A DNA stretch of 64,000 bases from Roridomyces roridus (GCA_029378245.1 JARKIF010000008.1:186001-250000), one strand, 5' to 3'; shown: positions 10,859-24,122, counted from the stretch's first letter. Notes: generated by a model from the sequence alone, not told the origin. Program-made: numbers and translations.

Positions 10859-11250
10859 TCAGAAAGGCTTATCGGAAGCGGGAGTATTGTCAATGTAATA
10901 TTCTTTGAGCTATTGAACCGAGTGAACAAGGCAAAGGGACAATTAGGACGCCAGACGCACGAGCGGAATCTTGACGAGCAGTTCACGTTTGACAAGAGGA
11001 GTGACGGAGAGGAACTGGAGGAGTCCGAGGGATAAGAGATGGCGCTAGTCCGCGGAAAAGACGCAGCGACGTACGAGGAGGGCAGCAGAGCCGGCACCGA
11101 CTCCCCAAATGCTCAAGGTTGATGCCCATCGTTTTGTGACCTGTGCTAGATGTGAGCTTGGATCTAGTGGGAGAGTTGAGGCGGTCACGGTACATTGAGG
11201 GTGTGGGTTAGAGGAGGGGTCGCGGAATACGCAATGTGACGACGAGCCAT
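10859..11250 (-). CDS. QCR10: Cytochrome bc1 complex subunit 10-like protein (four exons)
   Basis: Small inner-membrane subunit of respiratory complex III. Four exons join cleanly across introns 11141-11193, 11015-11074 and 10910-10960 to give a protein of about 75 residues. It starts MARRHIAYSATPP, has a membrane segment beginning WGVGAGSAALLFLSVTP, and continues KRELLVKIPLLKEYY, ending TPASDKPF. The WG...G segment, the KIPLL motif and the acidic DKP tail match the layout of yeast Qcr10 (KIPLLG, then EDKP). The last intron has a CTAATTG branch site. Most of it is hidden from open-frame searches because every exon is under 90 bp. Identification rests on short motifs, so a profile search is worthwhile. 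Confidence 0.72.
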
Positions 11251-11428
11251 GGTGGTTGTTGTTGGAAGACTTCGGAGAGTCGTTGGAATGGTTGTTGGAA
11301 TGGTGGTGGTTGTTGGAAGAGTTCGGAGGTCGGGTGTGGGATTTGATCCGCCTCTTGTCTGCAACTTCCATTTGCACTTTGCCCGTGGCCTATTTGACCC
11401 CCAAAAAGGCTCTCAATCTCCTCAAAAA

Positions 11429-12794
11429 ATGGCCAACCCACGTCAAAGACGCAAAGGCCGTTCTGGCTCTCATCGACCCGTCGGGGCTCGACACGCCCAG
11501 CGTAACCTCAGAAAAATGCCCCGTACTTTTGCCTATCTGCTCGGACTAGATCTATATTCAACCTGCTCTTAGCCATACGTGGGCCTGCCAGTACTATCCT
11601 GTCAGAGCGCTGGGACAAGCGAAAGACCGTTCGCCAAAAGTAAGCAAGTCAGTCGCGGCCGGCAGCAAAGCAGCGTATACCGTTCCATGGCATGCAGACC
11701 ATGCTAGCGCCATCAGTTTCCCTGGGCCGGTGTTCCACAACCCATCAGGTTCTCGGGGCGATCATGAACGCTCGAAAGAACGAAACGAAACCAACTTGGC
11801 GCCGCTCGATCTAAATCGACCGGGAACGGACGTTGCTCGCTTTGCCGTCATGGTTTCCCTCCGTTCCGTGCTTATTTCTGATCCAAATTTCCATTTCCAG
11901 TTATGCTGCCCTCGGCCTCATCCATACGCTAAATCCGTCCGCTTCAGGTGGAGTCGAGCCCGAGGCCGAAACTATCATTGAAGAAGACACGCCAATGGAC
12001 TTGATGGCTGCTACCCCGAAGGGAAAGGGGAGGATAATAAGAGACGCAGAGGGGAATGTCCTGCGCGTCGAGATGGTGGAAGAGGAGGCTGCAGGAGAAG
12101 AGACCCTGCACGAACCCGAAATGGACTCGAGCATACTCGAGAAATGGGTCACCGGATTAGGAGGTGGACGGAAAGAGCGCAGCGACGGAACTGTACAAGG
12201 TGAGCTATTCATGCATCTTGTGATCTTCGTTCGACCCTTCCCCGACGCGATGCCTCCCGGGGTCGGTGGTCACGGTGTCCCAGTCTTTCATATCGACTGT
12301 GAGGGTTCTAGTGGCTGTCCGTGTTTCAGGAGGTCGCAGGAATTTTTGCCGGATTCCACTGCGCGAGGATCGGCATCGGGGGGAAATTAACCTCGGGACC
12401 TAGAGGGCCCTTCTCATGCTTGCCGTCGAGACTTGCGATATTTCCGGGCTCCTCTCTGCATTCTACACATCTAAGACAGTGACGCATATGCTAACGGCAT
12501 AATACAGAACTCGAAATCATCTCCTCGAACAAAAATTTGACGGGGACCACGCTGTCGGCTGTCATTTCAGGCGCGGGCCCGCGTCATGCTTCCGGCGGGG
12601 AGGTGGCATACTTGGAACGGTTGGTGGACAAGTACGGGGATGATATTGAACGGATGGCTAGGGATCGCAAGGCAAGTCGTACCTGTTGTTTAGCGTAGCG
12701 GAGCCACTAACCCGGGTGTTAGCTGAATCCGGAGCAACGGACGGTGGGGCAGCTGAAGAGGAGTTTAAAAAGATGCGGGTTAGGAGGGAGCTGA
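11429..12794 (+). CDS. NOP16: Ribosome biogenesis protein Nop16
   Basis: Nucleolar protein needed for 60S ribosomal subunit assembly. The N-terminus MANPRQRRKGRSGSHRPV is the basic Nop16 start. Splicing joins KMP-PIRGPA, then WDKRKTVRQN-YAALGLIHTL, a family hallmark. An acidic insert follows (EEEAAGEETLHEPEMDSS). The C-terminal core AYLERLVDKYGDDIERMARD and NPEQRTVGQLKRSL is the conserved Nop16 end. Three or four introns, one of them longer than average (12200-12508). The stop at 12792-12794 adds a short CGLGGS tail. Divergent from the QCR10-like gene with 178 bp between start codons, so the two mitochondrial/ribosomal genes probably share a promoter region. Confidence 0.9.
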
Positions 12795-13023
12795 TGGTGT
12801 GCTTACCTCTTTGGTTGGATGGCAGGTGGAATGAAGAGCATTGGCGGTAGCTGGAGAAATCTGCATTTCCTTTTTAGGAGATTACGATTGAGTCGGGGTG
12901 GCAATTCGAAGCACCCTCATCAAACTTCGTACTTGACCTTTTCAATGACAGCAGTAAACCAAACAACGAAACCGCCAATGCTGCCTTTAAAAATCAGCGT
13001 CCTTCTTCTTTCCATTCCCCACC

Positions 13024-15853
13024 ATGGCTCCAAGAGTCTCTTCTGCTCTGCCTGCTCCTGCCCGCAATCCTCCTACGCGCAGCGTCTCTGCCCCATACCG
13101 TCGTCCAACGGGTCAACCAAAATCCTCTCGCCAACAGTACTCGGCCTGTGGCGCGTGTCGCATGCGGAGGCTCGTCGTTTTTCTCTTCCAGCTCCTTTCT
13201 GTCGCGTCAACTGTTCTAATAGAGTCCGTTGCGACCTCAAAGACCTTCCTGTAGCCGGTGGACCACATCCAGCGTGCTCCAACTGCCAAGAACGCGGTCT
13301 AAAATGCGTGCAAGTCCTCGTATCTCTGCTACTCGTGCACCAGCCAATTTCCTTTAGGGACGAATTCGCCGACGTCAAGGCCGTTAAACTTCTCAGGCGT
13401 GGCCGGCGTTTGCAGCAAGTAGAGGCAATCTACGGGAAAGGCGCGGGGGAGGACTCCTCCTCGCTATCTCTACCGTTGGCCTCGCGGATGCCCAGCAAAA
13501 TTCCTCAGCTCAAGCCCGAGTTTTTCTCTTCGCCTTTTTGGACCTGGTTCAGTATGCAAAGTAAGCTCTCTCCGCAATCGCACGTTACCCGCCCCCAATC
13601 TTATCAGGACCAATACTCGACCCGACCGAATTCCCGGCGCGATTTGTGGCCCATGATAAAGGCACGCACCTCCTTGGTACCGAGGGCAAGATTCTCGTCC
13701 AACTTTTCGTCGTTTGGGCTGCTTCCTTTGGTCTCGACGAGCGCGGCCTTGCAGAGAACCAGGAGCTCTCGCGACCTTCGTCATCTTCTGCGCCAGAAGA
13801 GGAGGCCGCTCATCACTTTGACCAAAGGGCTAATGCCGAGAAGAATCGTGCTGACCGCAAAAGTCGAACCGAGGCCATGGTTCAAGAGATCCTTGGGCTC
13901 ATTGACTTTCATGGCCTCATGAGACGGCCGACCTGGGACGGCGTGCGGGTATTGCTCTTGGTGCTGCCGCTCATGGAAGGTGAATAGTTTCACGCCGCTT
14001 GACGCTGTTCTGATTCGCCTGCAGACATTTCCATCTCATCTCTCGACCGCCGTTGTATGTATGAGGCCACCCTCTCTCAAGCCGCCTTGTGTGCGCTCTC
14101 CGGTGGACCTTCTATGGCCACCCACTCCTTCATGCACGCGTCCGATGACACCATCATTCGCGCTCGGATCCTCTGGTACGCGTTCATGCATGAGGGAATG
14201 ACTACCGGGATGAGAGGAGGACGATTCGTTCTGTAAGTTCAATCATTGCTGCTTGATTATCATTTAATTTAATTTCTCTAGCACCGACGAGGATATCGAC
14301 GCGTTCCAGAGTACCCTTCCGGCGTTTGGGTTCGACGGCTCTTCTCCAAACTCCCCGACCTTCCCTCACGTCTCTGTTCCCCATCGGCTCATTCATCCCC
14401 GAACATCCCACCCGCAACTTGCCACGGCCCTTCATTCTTACATGACCACTGCCGACGCCTTTTCCATCCCTGTGCACCTGAGTGCCGTGTGCAGACGCGT
14501 CTACATCGTCCTCACTGGTACTCGGGCTGCACGTCGCGCCCAGGAAGGCGGGGGCGTCGATGCCGAGGGTATGCGGCATGTATGGGACGGACTTGAGCAG
14601 TGCTGGGAAGACTTGGAAGCGCTCCGTCAACCTGGGAATCTTGCTGATGACCTTAATATGTTTATCAGCAGCTGGCAGGTATGCAGGCTCATAAATCTTG
14701 TCGCTTCAGCGCCACTGATAAATATTCTTCAACCCTGTAGATATTCGTCTTTGAATGCCGTATGAATTTTCTTTTCCTGGTGAATCTCTTTGTTCTAACC
14801 TGATGATTAGACAACATCGTGCGTGAAACGTTGAAGCAGTATTCATTGCAGGCGAATGGCGCGGATCCTTCCCTGTTCTCTGCCGCTGCTTCTCCCCGAT
14901 CGACGTCACATGCTGCGACGTATCTGCCGCCCCAGCAACTTCACTCTATCGCCAGTCGGAAATGTCTCCGCCTGTTGCCGTCGATTCTTAGTATCATGCG
15001 AACCCACCTCACGCGTAGAGCGACCCTTTTTGGCTGGGATGCGGGGCTTGTGCGCGACGGGTGCTTCTTTGCTGGTTTCTTGTGCGCTAGCATCGACAAT
15101 GGCGCGTCCGAGTTTGCCGTCGAGAATCGCGAGTTCAAGCACGCTGATATGGCGGACGTGTGCAGCAGCTTGGACATTGACGAGGGCGTTCGGTTGTGTC
15201 TCACGGTGCTCAAGGAGATGAAATGGGCGTTTTCCAAGAGCGACGAAAGGGAGGAGACGGTTCGGCGCATCTGGGACGACAAGAAGCGTCATTATGACCT
15301 TGATTACCCACAGTACCCTGAACCGTCGTCTTCGTACTCCCCGTTCCCGTCCAAATGGGTGCATGAAGTCGACGCTCATTCGCATATGATGCTCCTGGAG
15401 CGCCCTGTTCTCCCGCCATTGAACTTGTTGTCACACAACTCTCCGCCTCGACATATCATCGACTCTGCTCCCAGTACTGGCTACAGCGTCGACGGCTCCG
15501 GTTCGAGCGGATGGCCGTCGTACACACCCCCAGGCACGGGTACCTCGATTACCAGTACGAGCACTGGGGTGAGCTCCGGGGGCTCTTCTGTGTTTGGTGC
15601 GGAGATTACTGCGTTCAAGACCGAGAGCGATAGCAGCAACCCGTTCTTCCACGTTACACGCGACCTCGATCACTTTAGCTTCAATCCGCCCATGACGTCG
15701 CACGTCGTTGTGCGAGACCCAGAGTGCTCACCGTCCTATGGATCGTTCCACCATGTGAACGGTGTTTTCTCTGTCCCGGACCTCGCGCACAAACACGACG
15801 ATATGGACCGCTGCCCACAGTTTGGTGAAAATTACAGCGAGTATTATCATTAA
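13024..15853 (+). CDS. Zn2Cys6 fungal transcription factor
   Basis: Binuclear-zinc-cluster regulator of the Gal4 type. A proline-rich leader precedes CGACRMRRVRCD and CSNCQERGLKC, the six-cysteine cluster, which is split by a short intron after RMRR. Downstream helices correspond to the fungal-specific middle homology region (for example PFWTWFSMQ, DFHGLMRRPTWDGVRVLLLVLPLME and ARILWYAFMHEGMTTGMRGGR). A long serine/proline-rich C-terminal tail ends GENYSEYYH. About seven short introns. Predicted nuclear. Its targets cannot be told from sequence; the next gene downstream is an unrelated zinc-ribbon protein. Confidence 0.9.
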
Positions 15854-16161
15854 CTTATTTCTTGGACTCCACCTCGTATTTTTATCCATCCGCCATTCTT
15901 GTTACACGGACTTGCTACCGTACTGCAGTAATTACAATGTATCTCGATCCAACTTACTTACATAGAAACATCGTTATCTTTTGATTCCCCATGTGGCGAC
16001 ACCCGCAAAAAAGAATCAAGAATCTGGCAGCGGAATCCTGCGCAACCGTGGGTTGGAGAGAGAGAAGCTTTCGAAAATGTTCCTGGGTCAAATTGTCTTG
16101 GCCTAGTACTCCTCGGCGCTAAACATAGCTTTGATGGCGATCGACTTGCCTTCCATCCACC
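15854..16161. other. Intergenic region
   Basis: About 308 bp between the transcription factor stop and the zinc-ribbon gene start. It contains A/T-rich stretches compatible with a 3' UTR and no frame worth calling. Confidence 0.5.
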
Positions 16162-16639
16162 ATGTTCTGTGAGTCTTGAGTTTCTGCAGAGCTAGTTTCT
16201 GACCCGAGCCAGTTTGCATTCCTATATTCTTTGGCTGCTCGCAGAAGATCAAGCCTGAAGGGGATCAGACTCCCCGCATTTGCCCCAACTGCCACAATGG
16301 TCCGCGCATGCTTCGAATTCTTTCATTTTGACTACAAAGACTGACGCCGGGTAGCATCCGTCTTCTCGGCCAAGAAAAAGACGTGGTTCGAACTCTTCTT
16401 CATCCCGCTCATTCCGTTCGACTCCAAGCACGTCTGGCTGTGTCAAATCTGTCACTGGATGGCGCCGCACGTCGCTGGGTCTGTGTCGTTTGCTCCGACG
16501 CTTCGCTCCGTGTCTCAGACAATTTTACAGGCAATGGGAGCCCGCCGTTGCGCCTGGCAGCTACCAACCAGGGTATCTGAGTCAGGGACCGCCTCCGCAG
16601 CACTCTTACCAACCTGCTTATTTGCAGCAGCAGAAGTAA
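16162..16639 (+). CDS. Small zinc-ribbon protein (zinc_ribbon_15-like)
   Basis: Small protein of about 100 residues with a treble-clef-like zinc ribbon. The first exon holds only seven coding bases (ATGTTCT); splicing gives MFFCIPIFFGCSQKIKPEG. Two CxxC knuckles follow: ICPNCHN and LCQICHW, flanking FELFFIPLIPF, which is the arrangement of the fungal zinc_ribbon_15 family. The C-terminus is rich in P, Q, Y and G (SYQPGYLSQGPPPQHSYQP). Function unknown; the hydrophobic N-terminus could associate with membranes. Introns at about 16169, 16300 and 16480. Confidence 0.8.
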
Positions 16640-16713
16640 ATGTACTGATTTCTTTGTATTTATCACGGACTTGGAAATTGTATGGATGTATATTGTACAG
16701 TGCAGAAAATTGA

Positions 16714-18309
16714 TTACACGCCCCGCCAAATTCTCCAGCCGAGAACTCCAAGACTTCCCACCACAAAGCCTGCACCACCAGCGATGAGCCCGAAAACATA
16801 CGTGTCAACTCCAGCTGGCTCACGCTCCCATCGTTTCACAAACCCAGTCGCCATGTTCCAGTTGTTGTTATTGCCATCCATCCCAGCCAACACGCCGTCG
16901 TCATCAGAGCCCTCCACGTCAGGCCCTCTTTCAGCACGGAATTGGGCAAGCGCAGAGACTGGGTCCGTAACGCTGCGCAATCCAATAGTCGGTCCCGAGG
17001 CATTTTGAACAACGTAGACATTGCGTAAGAAGACATCGCCTAGGAGCCAGTCGCCGTTGCAAACATTGTCGTTGGGCTGTATGCCACCAGTGCACCACCC
17101 ATCGCTTTCACTCTCCTGCCACGCAATATCCGAGGGGTGTATTGGATATGGGACGCGCTTGTCACCGAGAACCAGGCTGATGACGGCAGCGAAGGTGCAT
17201 CGCACAAGGTAGTTACCGTTGAGGTACCGTACGGCGGAGCCAAAGAGGGCGTAAAGCGCGCGGACGTCGGCGGCGGATCCTAGGATAAGAGTGGTGCCAG
17301 AATCCAAAACGGCAATCGGCATCGTGGCTCCTGGGATCCTAGAAGAGGAAATTTGGAATGGCGAGCCGTTGACTATCATGCCGAGCATCGGCAGCTTCCA
17401 ATAATCATATTCAGGGCCTGTACGGATAACGGCCGAGTACGCGAGGGCAGAGGGGTCCGAGGCAAACGCAGGATCAAGAATGCCGAGAGTGAGAGATGCA
17501 TTTGGGTCACTGGAACCCGAGTCGGAACGGCTGAGGTGGAATGCCATGAACTGATTATCTGCTTCGAGTGCCGAAATGAGATTTTGAAAAAATGTGGCGC
17601 CGATGGTTGGAGAAATGGCAGCGGTAGCGGGGAAAGCAAAACCAGCGATGCCCGAGGTTCCGGTGGAGGCGAGGTCGAGTTGTGAGGTTTTATCTACCAG
17701 AGCAAATACCTGGGATTCGACCATGAACGGGCCCATCTGAATATTGGTCGAGGCAATGCCTCCTTCGGCAAAGCCCATGAGGTAGTTGAGATTGAATTTG
17801 CCATTCAAGTTGGCGAATTGTAACAACGACGCGTCGTATTGGGGCACAGCCTCGCAGTCCGGGTCTGAGCAGCTACTAGAAACGACCCAGACATCGGATG
17901 AACCGGTATCGAAACAGAGATCGAAGGCTTGGGTGCCAAAAGTGAGACGGATAGAGTAGGAACTGTAAGATGATGAGGACGCGCCAATCAACGACTTCTA
18001 AACGCACAATTGGCGCTCGCTGGTCACAGGGATGTTGTTCGTGCTCTGACCCAAACGAGGCCGCTGGACGAGTGGCAGCCGTGAGATGCCAATGACGCGA
18101 CTGGGCTCAATGGGAGGACTGAAGCTGTTTTGGAGACTAGGCGCTGGGGCTATAGGAGGACTGAAGCTGTTTTGGAGACTAGGCGCTGGGGCAATAGGAG
18201 GACTGAAACCGTTTTCGAGAGTGGGCGCGGTGGCATCTATGGGGGACAGCTGAGCGGCGACGCCGGCGAGGACAGCGAGGACTAGCGCCCAGAAGGCCGA
18301 GACGGTCAT
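16714..18309 (-). CDS. Secreted or surface aspartic protease (A1) with in-frame TAG
   Basis: Pepsin-family aspartic endopeptidase. The start at 18309 (MTVSAFWALVLAVLAGVAAQ) gives a clean signal peptide; an upstream Met at 18351 does not. A prosegment-like region holds a 14-residue tandem repeat (SLQNSFSPPIAPAP). Both catalytic motifs are present: FDTGSSD and VLDSGTT. Cys pairs and a downstream C-terminal membrane helix (TYVFGLIAGGAGFVVGSLGV) suggest a plasma-membrane protease. A TAG at 17998-18000 separates prosegment and catalytic domain in the same frame. A 72-nt in-frame intron with a weak GTCCAG donor could remove it, or the gene is interrupted. Otherwise the catalytic domain is one long exon with no damage. 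Confidence 0.82.
18114..18235. repeat. 42-bp tandem repeat in protease prosegment
   Basis: Two near-identical 42-bp units (18114-18155 and 18156-18197) and a degenerate third. They encode the 14-residue SLQNSFSPPIAPAP unit and its diverged TLENGFSPPIAPAP form, keeping the reading frame. Confidence 0.9.
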
Positions 18310-18423
18310 GTTGACGCGCGGCTTTTGATGCAGTAAACAGTGGACAAACATTGACTCTATCCGGTGCTGTGCCTCTCGAGTCTCCTCCTCCGCCTTTCAA
18401 GTTTCATCTTCCCTCACCTCACC

Positions 18424-19299
<876 letters not shown>

Positions 19300-19733
19300 A
19301 CGCCCTTTGTCGCCGCATGATCACATGCAGCGTCGCGCGCCTCTACGCGCAGCCTCACCCTCGCGCTCCGCTGGACTGGACTGGACTGCATCTCTTTCTC
19401 TCCTCTCGCTCTCATCCTACACGTAGCCTACAGCGCCCTCTTACACCCTTTACATGTTGTTGAATGCAGTTTTTCTTATTATAACTGTTTCTTTCGTGCG
19501 TCCTTCTGTGCCGAAAGAATTGTTGATCTGCCGGCCAGGTGCGTGTTTTCGAAGCCCGCTACAATTGTATTGCAAGTCTCCAATTCGAGAAGGGAGTCGG
19601 TCTAGAACCCTTGACTCGAGGCGCTATTCAATCTTAAAGAGGAAATGGACATTCCGTTCATAGGTAAATATTTGGGGTATAAGATGTTTTAATCGATTTC
19701 ATCGCGCCTTGCTCTCCCCTCTCAAGAGACAAG
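19300..19733. other. Intergenic region between YPT1 and Argonaute
   Basis: 434 bp, same-strand gap holding the YPT1 3' UTR and the Argonaute promoter and leader. I looked for tRNA B-box and cloverleaf patterns around 19560-19650 and found none that folds. Confidence 0.5.
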
Positions 19734-22700
19734 ATGGCGAGCTCTCCCATTTCAGTACTTACCAACTCGTTTGTGGTCTCCAAGTGAGTAGTGGATACTC
19801 GTCTTGACAATTCTGACCGGTGACTCTAGACTTCCTACGACGACGTATCATCAATACGACAGTAAGTTTCAAGCACTCCCTTTCTCTATCTACGGCTGAT
19901 CGCTTGTAGTTCGTGAGTATCTCCTGGGTCGCAAGGTAGCTATCTGACCGCTGTTGCAGTCTTTGGCGACCAACCAGACAAACTTCCGAACCCCGAAAAG
20001 AGGCAACGCCTGGTCCAAGCGCTACAGACTGTCGCTTACCCCAACGTATTCAACCCACCCGCCATATACGATGGCGGCAGACTCCTCTACATGACTCAGT
20101 TCGTTAACGACGGCACGGTAAGCCTAGTTTTCTGTGACGATGCGATCGACTTAAACGACTTCCTAGTACCGTGTCCACGGATCTAACCAAAGTGCCCCAC
20201 CAGACGCGCGCGGTTGGTGAGTGAATCTTGCTTCGTCTTTTCGTATCTGAGTTTGTCTATAGGTACTCGCTGCGAATCAGCCGCACCGCGGGCAAGGACA
20301 TCGTCCCCACGTGGGTTTCTTTTCTCGTTCTGGTCATTGTACTTACATGTTGCTAGGGACGTCATTGAGCTCATGCAAGGCAAAGTCAACGACAGGACAC
20401 TAACTGCGGCCAACCTCCTCCAACTCCTCATTTGTCAAGCCCCGAACCTTCGCAATCCCAACAACGGTCGTGCCTACTTTAGCGGTGAAGAAAAGCAGTC
20501 GCTTCGGGGCATTCCCATCGACCTTTGGCGCGGCTTTTATCAAGCGGTCCGCCCCACAGTTGGTCGCATGCTCATCACCGTCGATGTGACTGTGGGTGCC
20601 TTTTATCGACCGGGACCGGCCTTCGACGTCGCAATGGATGTTTTGAATAGCCGCAATGTGCGGAGCCTCTACATGCGCGACGCCCAGCACGCCGACTTTG
20701 TCAAGGTGGCTCGATTTCTCAAGAACCGCAAAATTCAAGTCAAAACGGACAAGAACAGGATCAAGATCATACGCGCGATCGTTCCAGGGCCGGTCGGCGC
20801 TATAAAATTCACACTTGATAATGGCGAGACGACCGCCATTCAGAAGCACTACCTCGCTGCTCACAACATACGATTGCAACATCCCGACTCCATCGGTATC
20901 GTTGTCACTGGGAAAAATGCACCCCGTGTCGACATACGACCGCTTGAGCTCTGCTTCATTCTCCCGGGGCAGCGGTACAAGGCCAAGCTTCCAGCGGAAG
21001 GGACTGCAGCGGCCGTGGCCTACTCGGCCATGAAACCTGCTGAACGTCTGCAGCTCGTCCAAAGCGGAAAAAATGCGACGGTCTCCCCTGTTCAAGAGTA
21101 TCGCAATTCGGAATTCCTAAACGTCGCCGGCATGGTTGTCGATACTCACGCGATCTCGGTTCAGGGCAAGATGCTGCGAGTCCCGTCGCTCCTCTACGGC
21201 AACAAGAAAGTCGTCAGTGCTAGTTCGATACTGCTCTGTTCGTAGCACTTCTGACCAAGTGACTAGGACCCCCGCGATGGCGCATGGAACGTTGTAGGAT
21301 CCCACCTTCACAACCCGAAAGCACTCACCAACTGGGGGGTCCTCAACTTTGACGCCGGTTGCATCCAGCAGCCGAGGGTGCAAAAGATTATCCAAGATCT
21401 TATGCAATGTTGCAGCCAGCTGGGTATGTGGTTATTCTCGCGTTTCTTGCCATTTTTTTATCATTTTGTTCTAGGGATGGGTATGTGATACACGTCGCCG
21501 TGGTCGTGTTGCGCTCAACGACTAATCTACAGGGGTCGATGGACCCAAAGTCGTTAGCCAGGCTAACGGACATGATGTTCGAGGTGTACGTTGTCGGTCA
21601 TGTTTCACGCTTTCGGTATTCTCAATATGTTGAACAGGCCCTGAAGCGCATCTGCGACCAGCTCGGGGGCTCTGCAGCCGTCCAAATCATTATTGTCCTC
21701 CTTCCAGCGAACGCCGACCCGATACGCACCGCAGTCAAGTACTATGGTGACATTGAAATCGGTGAGTTCGGGTGTCGCTGTTATACATGCTTTACCTGAT
21801 ATTTTATCAAGGTGTCCGGACCCAGTGCCTCCGCGAGACGAAACTCCAGCGTGCAAACAACCAGTACTACAACAATGTCGCCCTCAAGATCAACGCGAGG
21901 CTTGGTGGTGTCAACGTTTTGGTAGACTCTCCTGTGCTCACAGAGCTCGGCAAGCGCCCCTTCATGATTATGGGCTTGGACACGTCTCATCCTGGGCCAA
22001 ATGTGGCTCGTCCGTCGGTCACGAGCCTCGTCTATTCTCACGACACAAAGGGTGCCGAGTATCGCGCTTTGACGTGCATCCAAGAGCCCCGCGCTGAGCT
22101 CGTCTCGGACCTTGCCCGCATGGTCTACTTTGCCCTCATGACGTTTGGCGACAAGCACAAGACGGCGCCCGCAATTTTGATCTTCTATCGCGACGGTGCG
22201 TGCCATAAATGCTCCGACATGGATTTGTTCTCACTTCTATCGCAGGTGTCTCGGAAGGCGAGTTCCCGCAAGTTCGCGACGTAGAAATTCCGCAGATTAT
22301 GGGTGCGTTACCTGTTGTCCTTGGAGCCATTGTTGTAACATGCATACAGAGGGGATCGATAAAGTTTGGGCTGAAAAAAAGCTTCCTCACAGTAAACCCA
22401 AAGTAACCATGATCGTCGTGGGCAAACGGTATGTATGTTCGTTTCATCGCTCGACGACTCTGATATTCCGGGACCCAGACACCATGTCACGTTCTTCCCT
22501 TCTATACCGAAGTACGTTTTGGATTTTTTTCGTATCGGGATATAGAATGAACTCGTCTGCAGCCAAGGAGACAGGACCGGGAACTGCAGAGCGGGGTTGG
22601 TCGTCGACGACAAGGGCCTTACAAACCCGCAGTTCCCGAAAGCGGATTTTTATTTGCAGGCAAGTCTTTCTGTCGTGTCTGCTCTTCCGTTCTGATTTGC

Positions 22701-23151
22701 TTTACAGTCCCACTCTGCCATCAAGGGGACCTCTCGCTCTGGACACTACACGGTCTTGCGTGACGATAACTTCAATGGCAACCTCGAGAAGCTGCAACAG
22801 CTGTCCTTCGCTTTGTGTCATGTCTACGCCAAAGCCACGAGGAGTGTCTCGATCCCAGCTCCGGTCTATTGTAAGTCTGTCTAGTTTGATTCATCTACCG
22901 ACAACTCACCTGCGATGTCAGATGCTGATGTATGCTGCTGCTTCTCTTCATCTCTTCTTTTTTCGATTGCTCACTCCCTTGTCAAGCTCGCGTGTGCGCG
23001 GGGAAAGTTCCATATCGACCCGCAGTCCCAGTTGGATCTCGACAGCTCGACGGTTGTGTCTGGTGAGGATGGCGGGTTTGATTTGGATGTTTGGAACAAG
23101 GCTTTCGGTGAAATGCACCCTCAGACGCGCGCATCCATGTACTTCCTTTGA
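19734..23151 (+). CDS. AGO: Argonaute protein
   Basis: Small-RNA-guided silencing effector. Starts MASSPISVLTNSFVVSKLP, the usual fungal Argonaute N domain entry. Then the linker and PAZ region (RPTVGRMLITVDVTVGAFYR, FLKNRKIQVK), MID (GGSAAVQIIIVLLP) and PIWI. The catalytic tetrad appears intact: Asp in GLDTSHPGP, Glu in QEPRAELV, Asp in FYRDGVSEGEF, His in SRSGHYTVL. The protein ends RASMYFL; the last residues match the C-terminal YFL seen in many Argonautes. More than ten introns, some tiny exons at the 5' end. Upstream same-strand neighbour is YPT1. No Dicer or RdRP gene lies in the window. Confidence 0.95.
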
Positions 23152-24122
23152 GTTTTGTGAGAATATCCTATGACAAAGTGTACTTGTAGTAGTAGCAGAT
23201 ATCGAATCAACACTGTTCGTCAAAGAGATGGATTTGGACGTTGGTTGAGAAACCCAATGTAAGCCCTCACCCGAAACGTTTTGTGTTTCGCGGATAGCGG
23301 GTGATGAAGATGGGATATACAATACAGCATGTTACCGAAGTAATCCAATGTCAGAGAACCCGGGCCTGAGCGCGTCTCACGTCAATTCAACGCCGCACTT
23401 TGCATACATACATATGCTGTGATACGTGAATTACTGAGATGTTTAGCATGCACTGAGAAGACGCAATGCTCGTAAAACCGACGGCGCCGAGTTCCTCACC
23501 GCGGGCGGGTGAGATCATATGCCGCAGATCAGGGCGGACCGACGGGGTCATTCAAGTGTTGTCAGTGAAACTGGAAACTTAGCGGAACACGGGAACACGG
23601 TGTAGCACGGTCGCGCCGGGTGTGTTGTCATCTTTGAATATAGATGGATGGCACAGGGCGGGGCACACGGTAGACAGGAGGAAAGACAGCAAGACAGGCA
23701 CAAGAATGGGAGAAAGGAGCAGGGATAGGAACTAGCGGATCTGCATCAGTGATGATGGCGCGGAAACCCACTCGAGGCGAGCTCTGCCCGCAAGGCACAG
23801 AGACAGTCTGCGGCAATAAAAATCTGGACCAAGGTTGGAGGATATCGCCGCACGCAGTAAAATTAGTGAAACCAAGGGGGTACACATCCCGCCGCATCGG
23901 TCGCTGCGGGAGAACAAACAAACAGATTGCCCGTTTCTTTTAAATTTTGCGGGAGTTGTAATATTCGGTTTAAATTATGCGGGTCGAATCGTCGGGTTGT
24001 TTCCAAGCCGAAACGGGGGCAGAGACGGCGGTTTCTATCAATGTCCAAGCGGGATGCGAACGGGCGGTAGACACGTTGAACATACGATTGATGCATATCG
24101 ACGGGGGATATGATACAGGACA
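23152..24122. other. Intergenic region, convergent Argonaute and mL49
   Basis: 971 bp between convergent stop codons, the largest gene-poor gap here. Open frames on either strand are short and lack motifs. No terminal inverted repeats, transposase fragments or tRNA were recognised. Confidence 0.5.

Noticed and set aside
19560..19650. Possible tRNA
   Set aside because: GAACCC- and TTCGA-like fragments are present but no acceptor stem or anticodon arm pairs.
23628..23943. Overlapping frames on both strands in the gap after Argonaute
   Set aside because: Short, motif-free, no splice continuity with neighbours; the two strands mirror each other.
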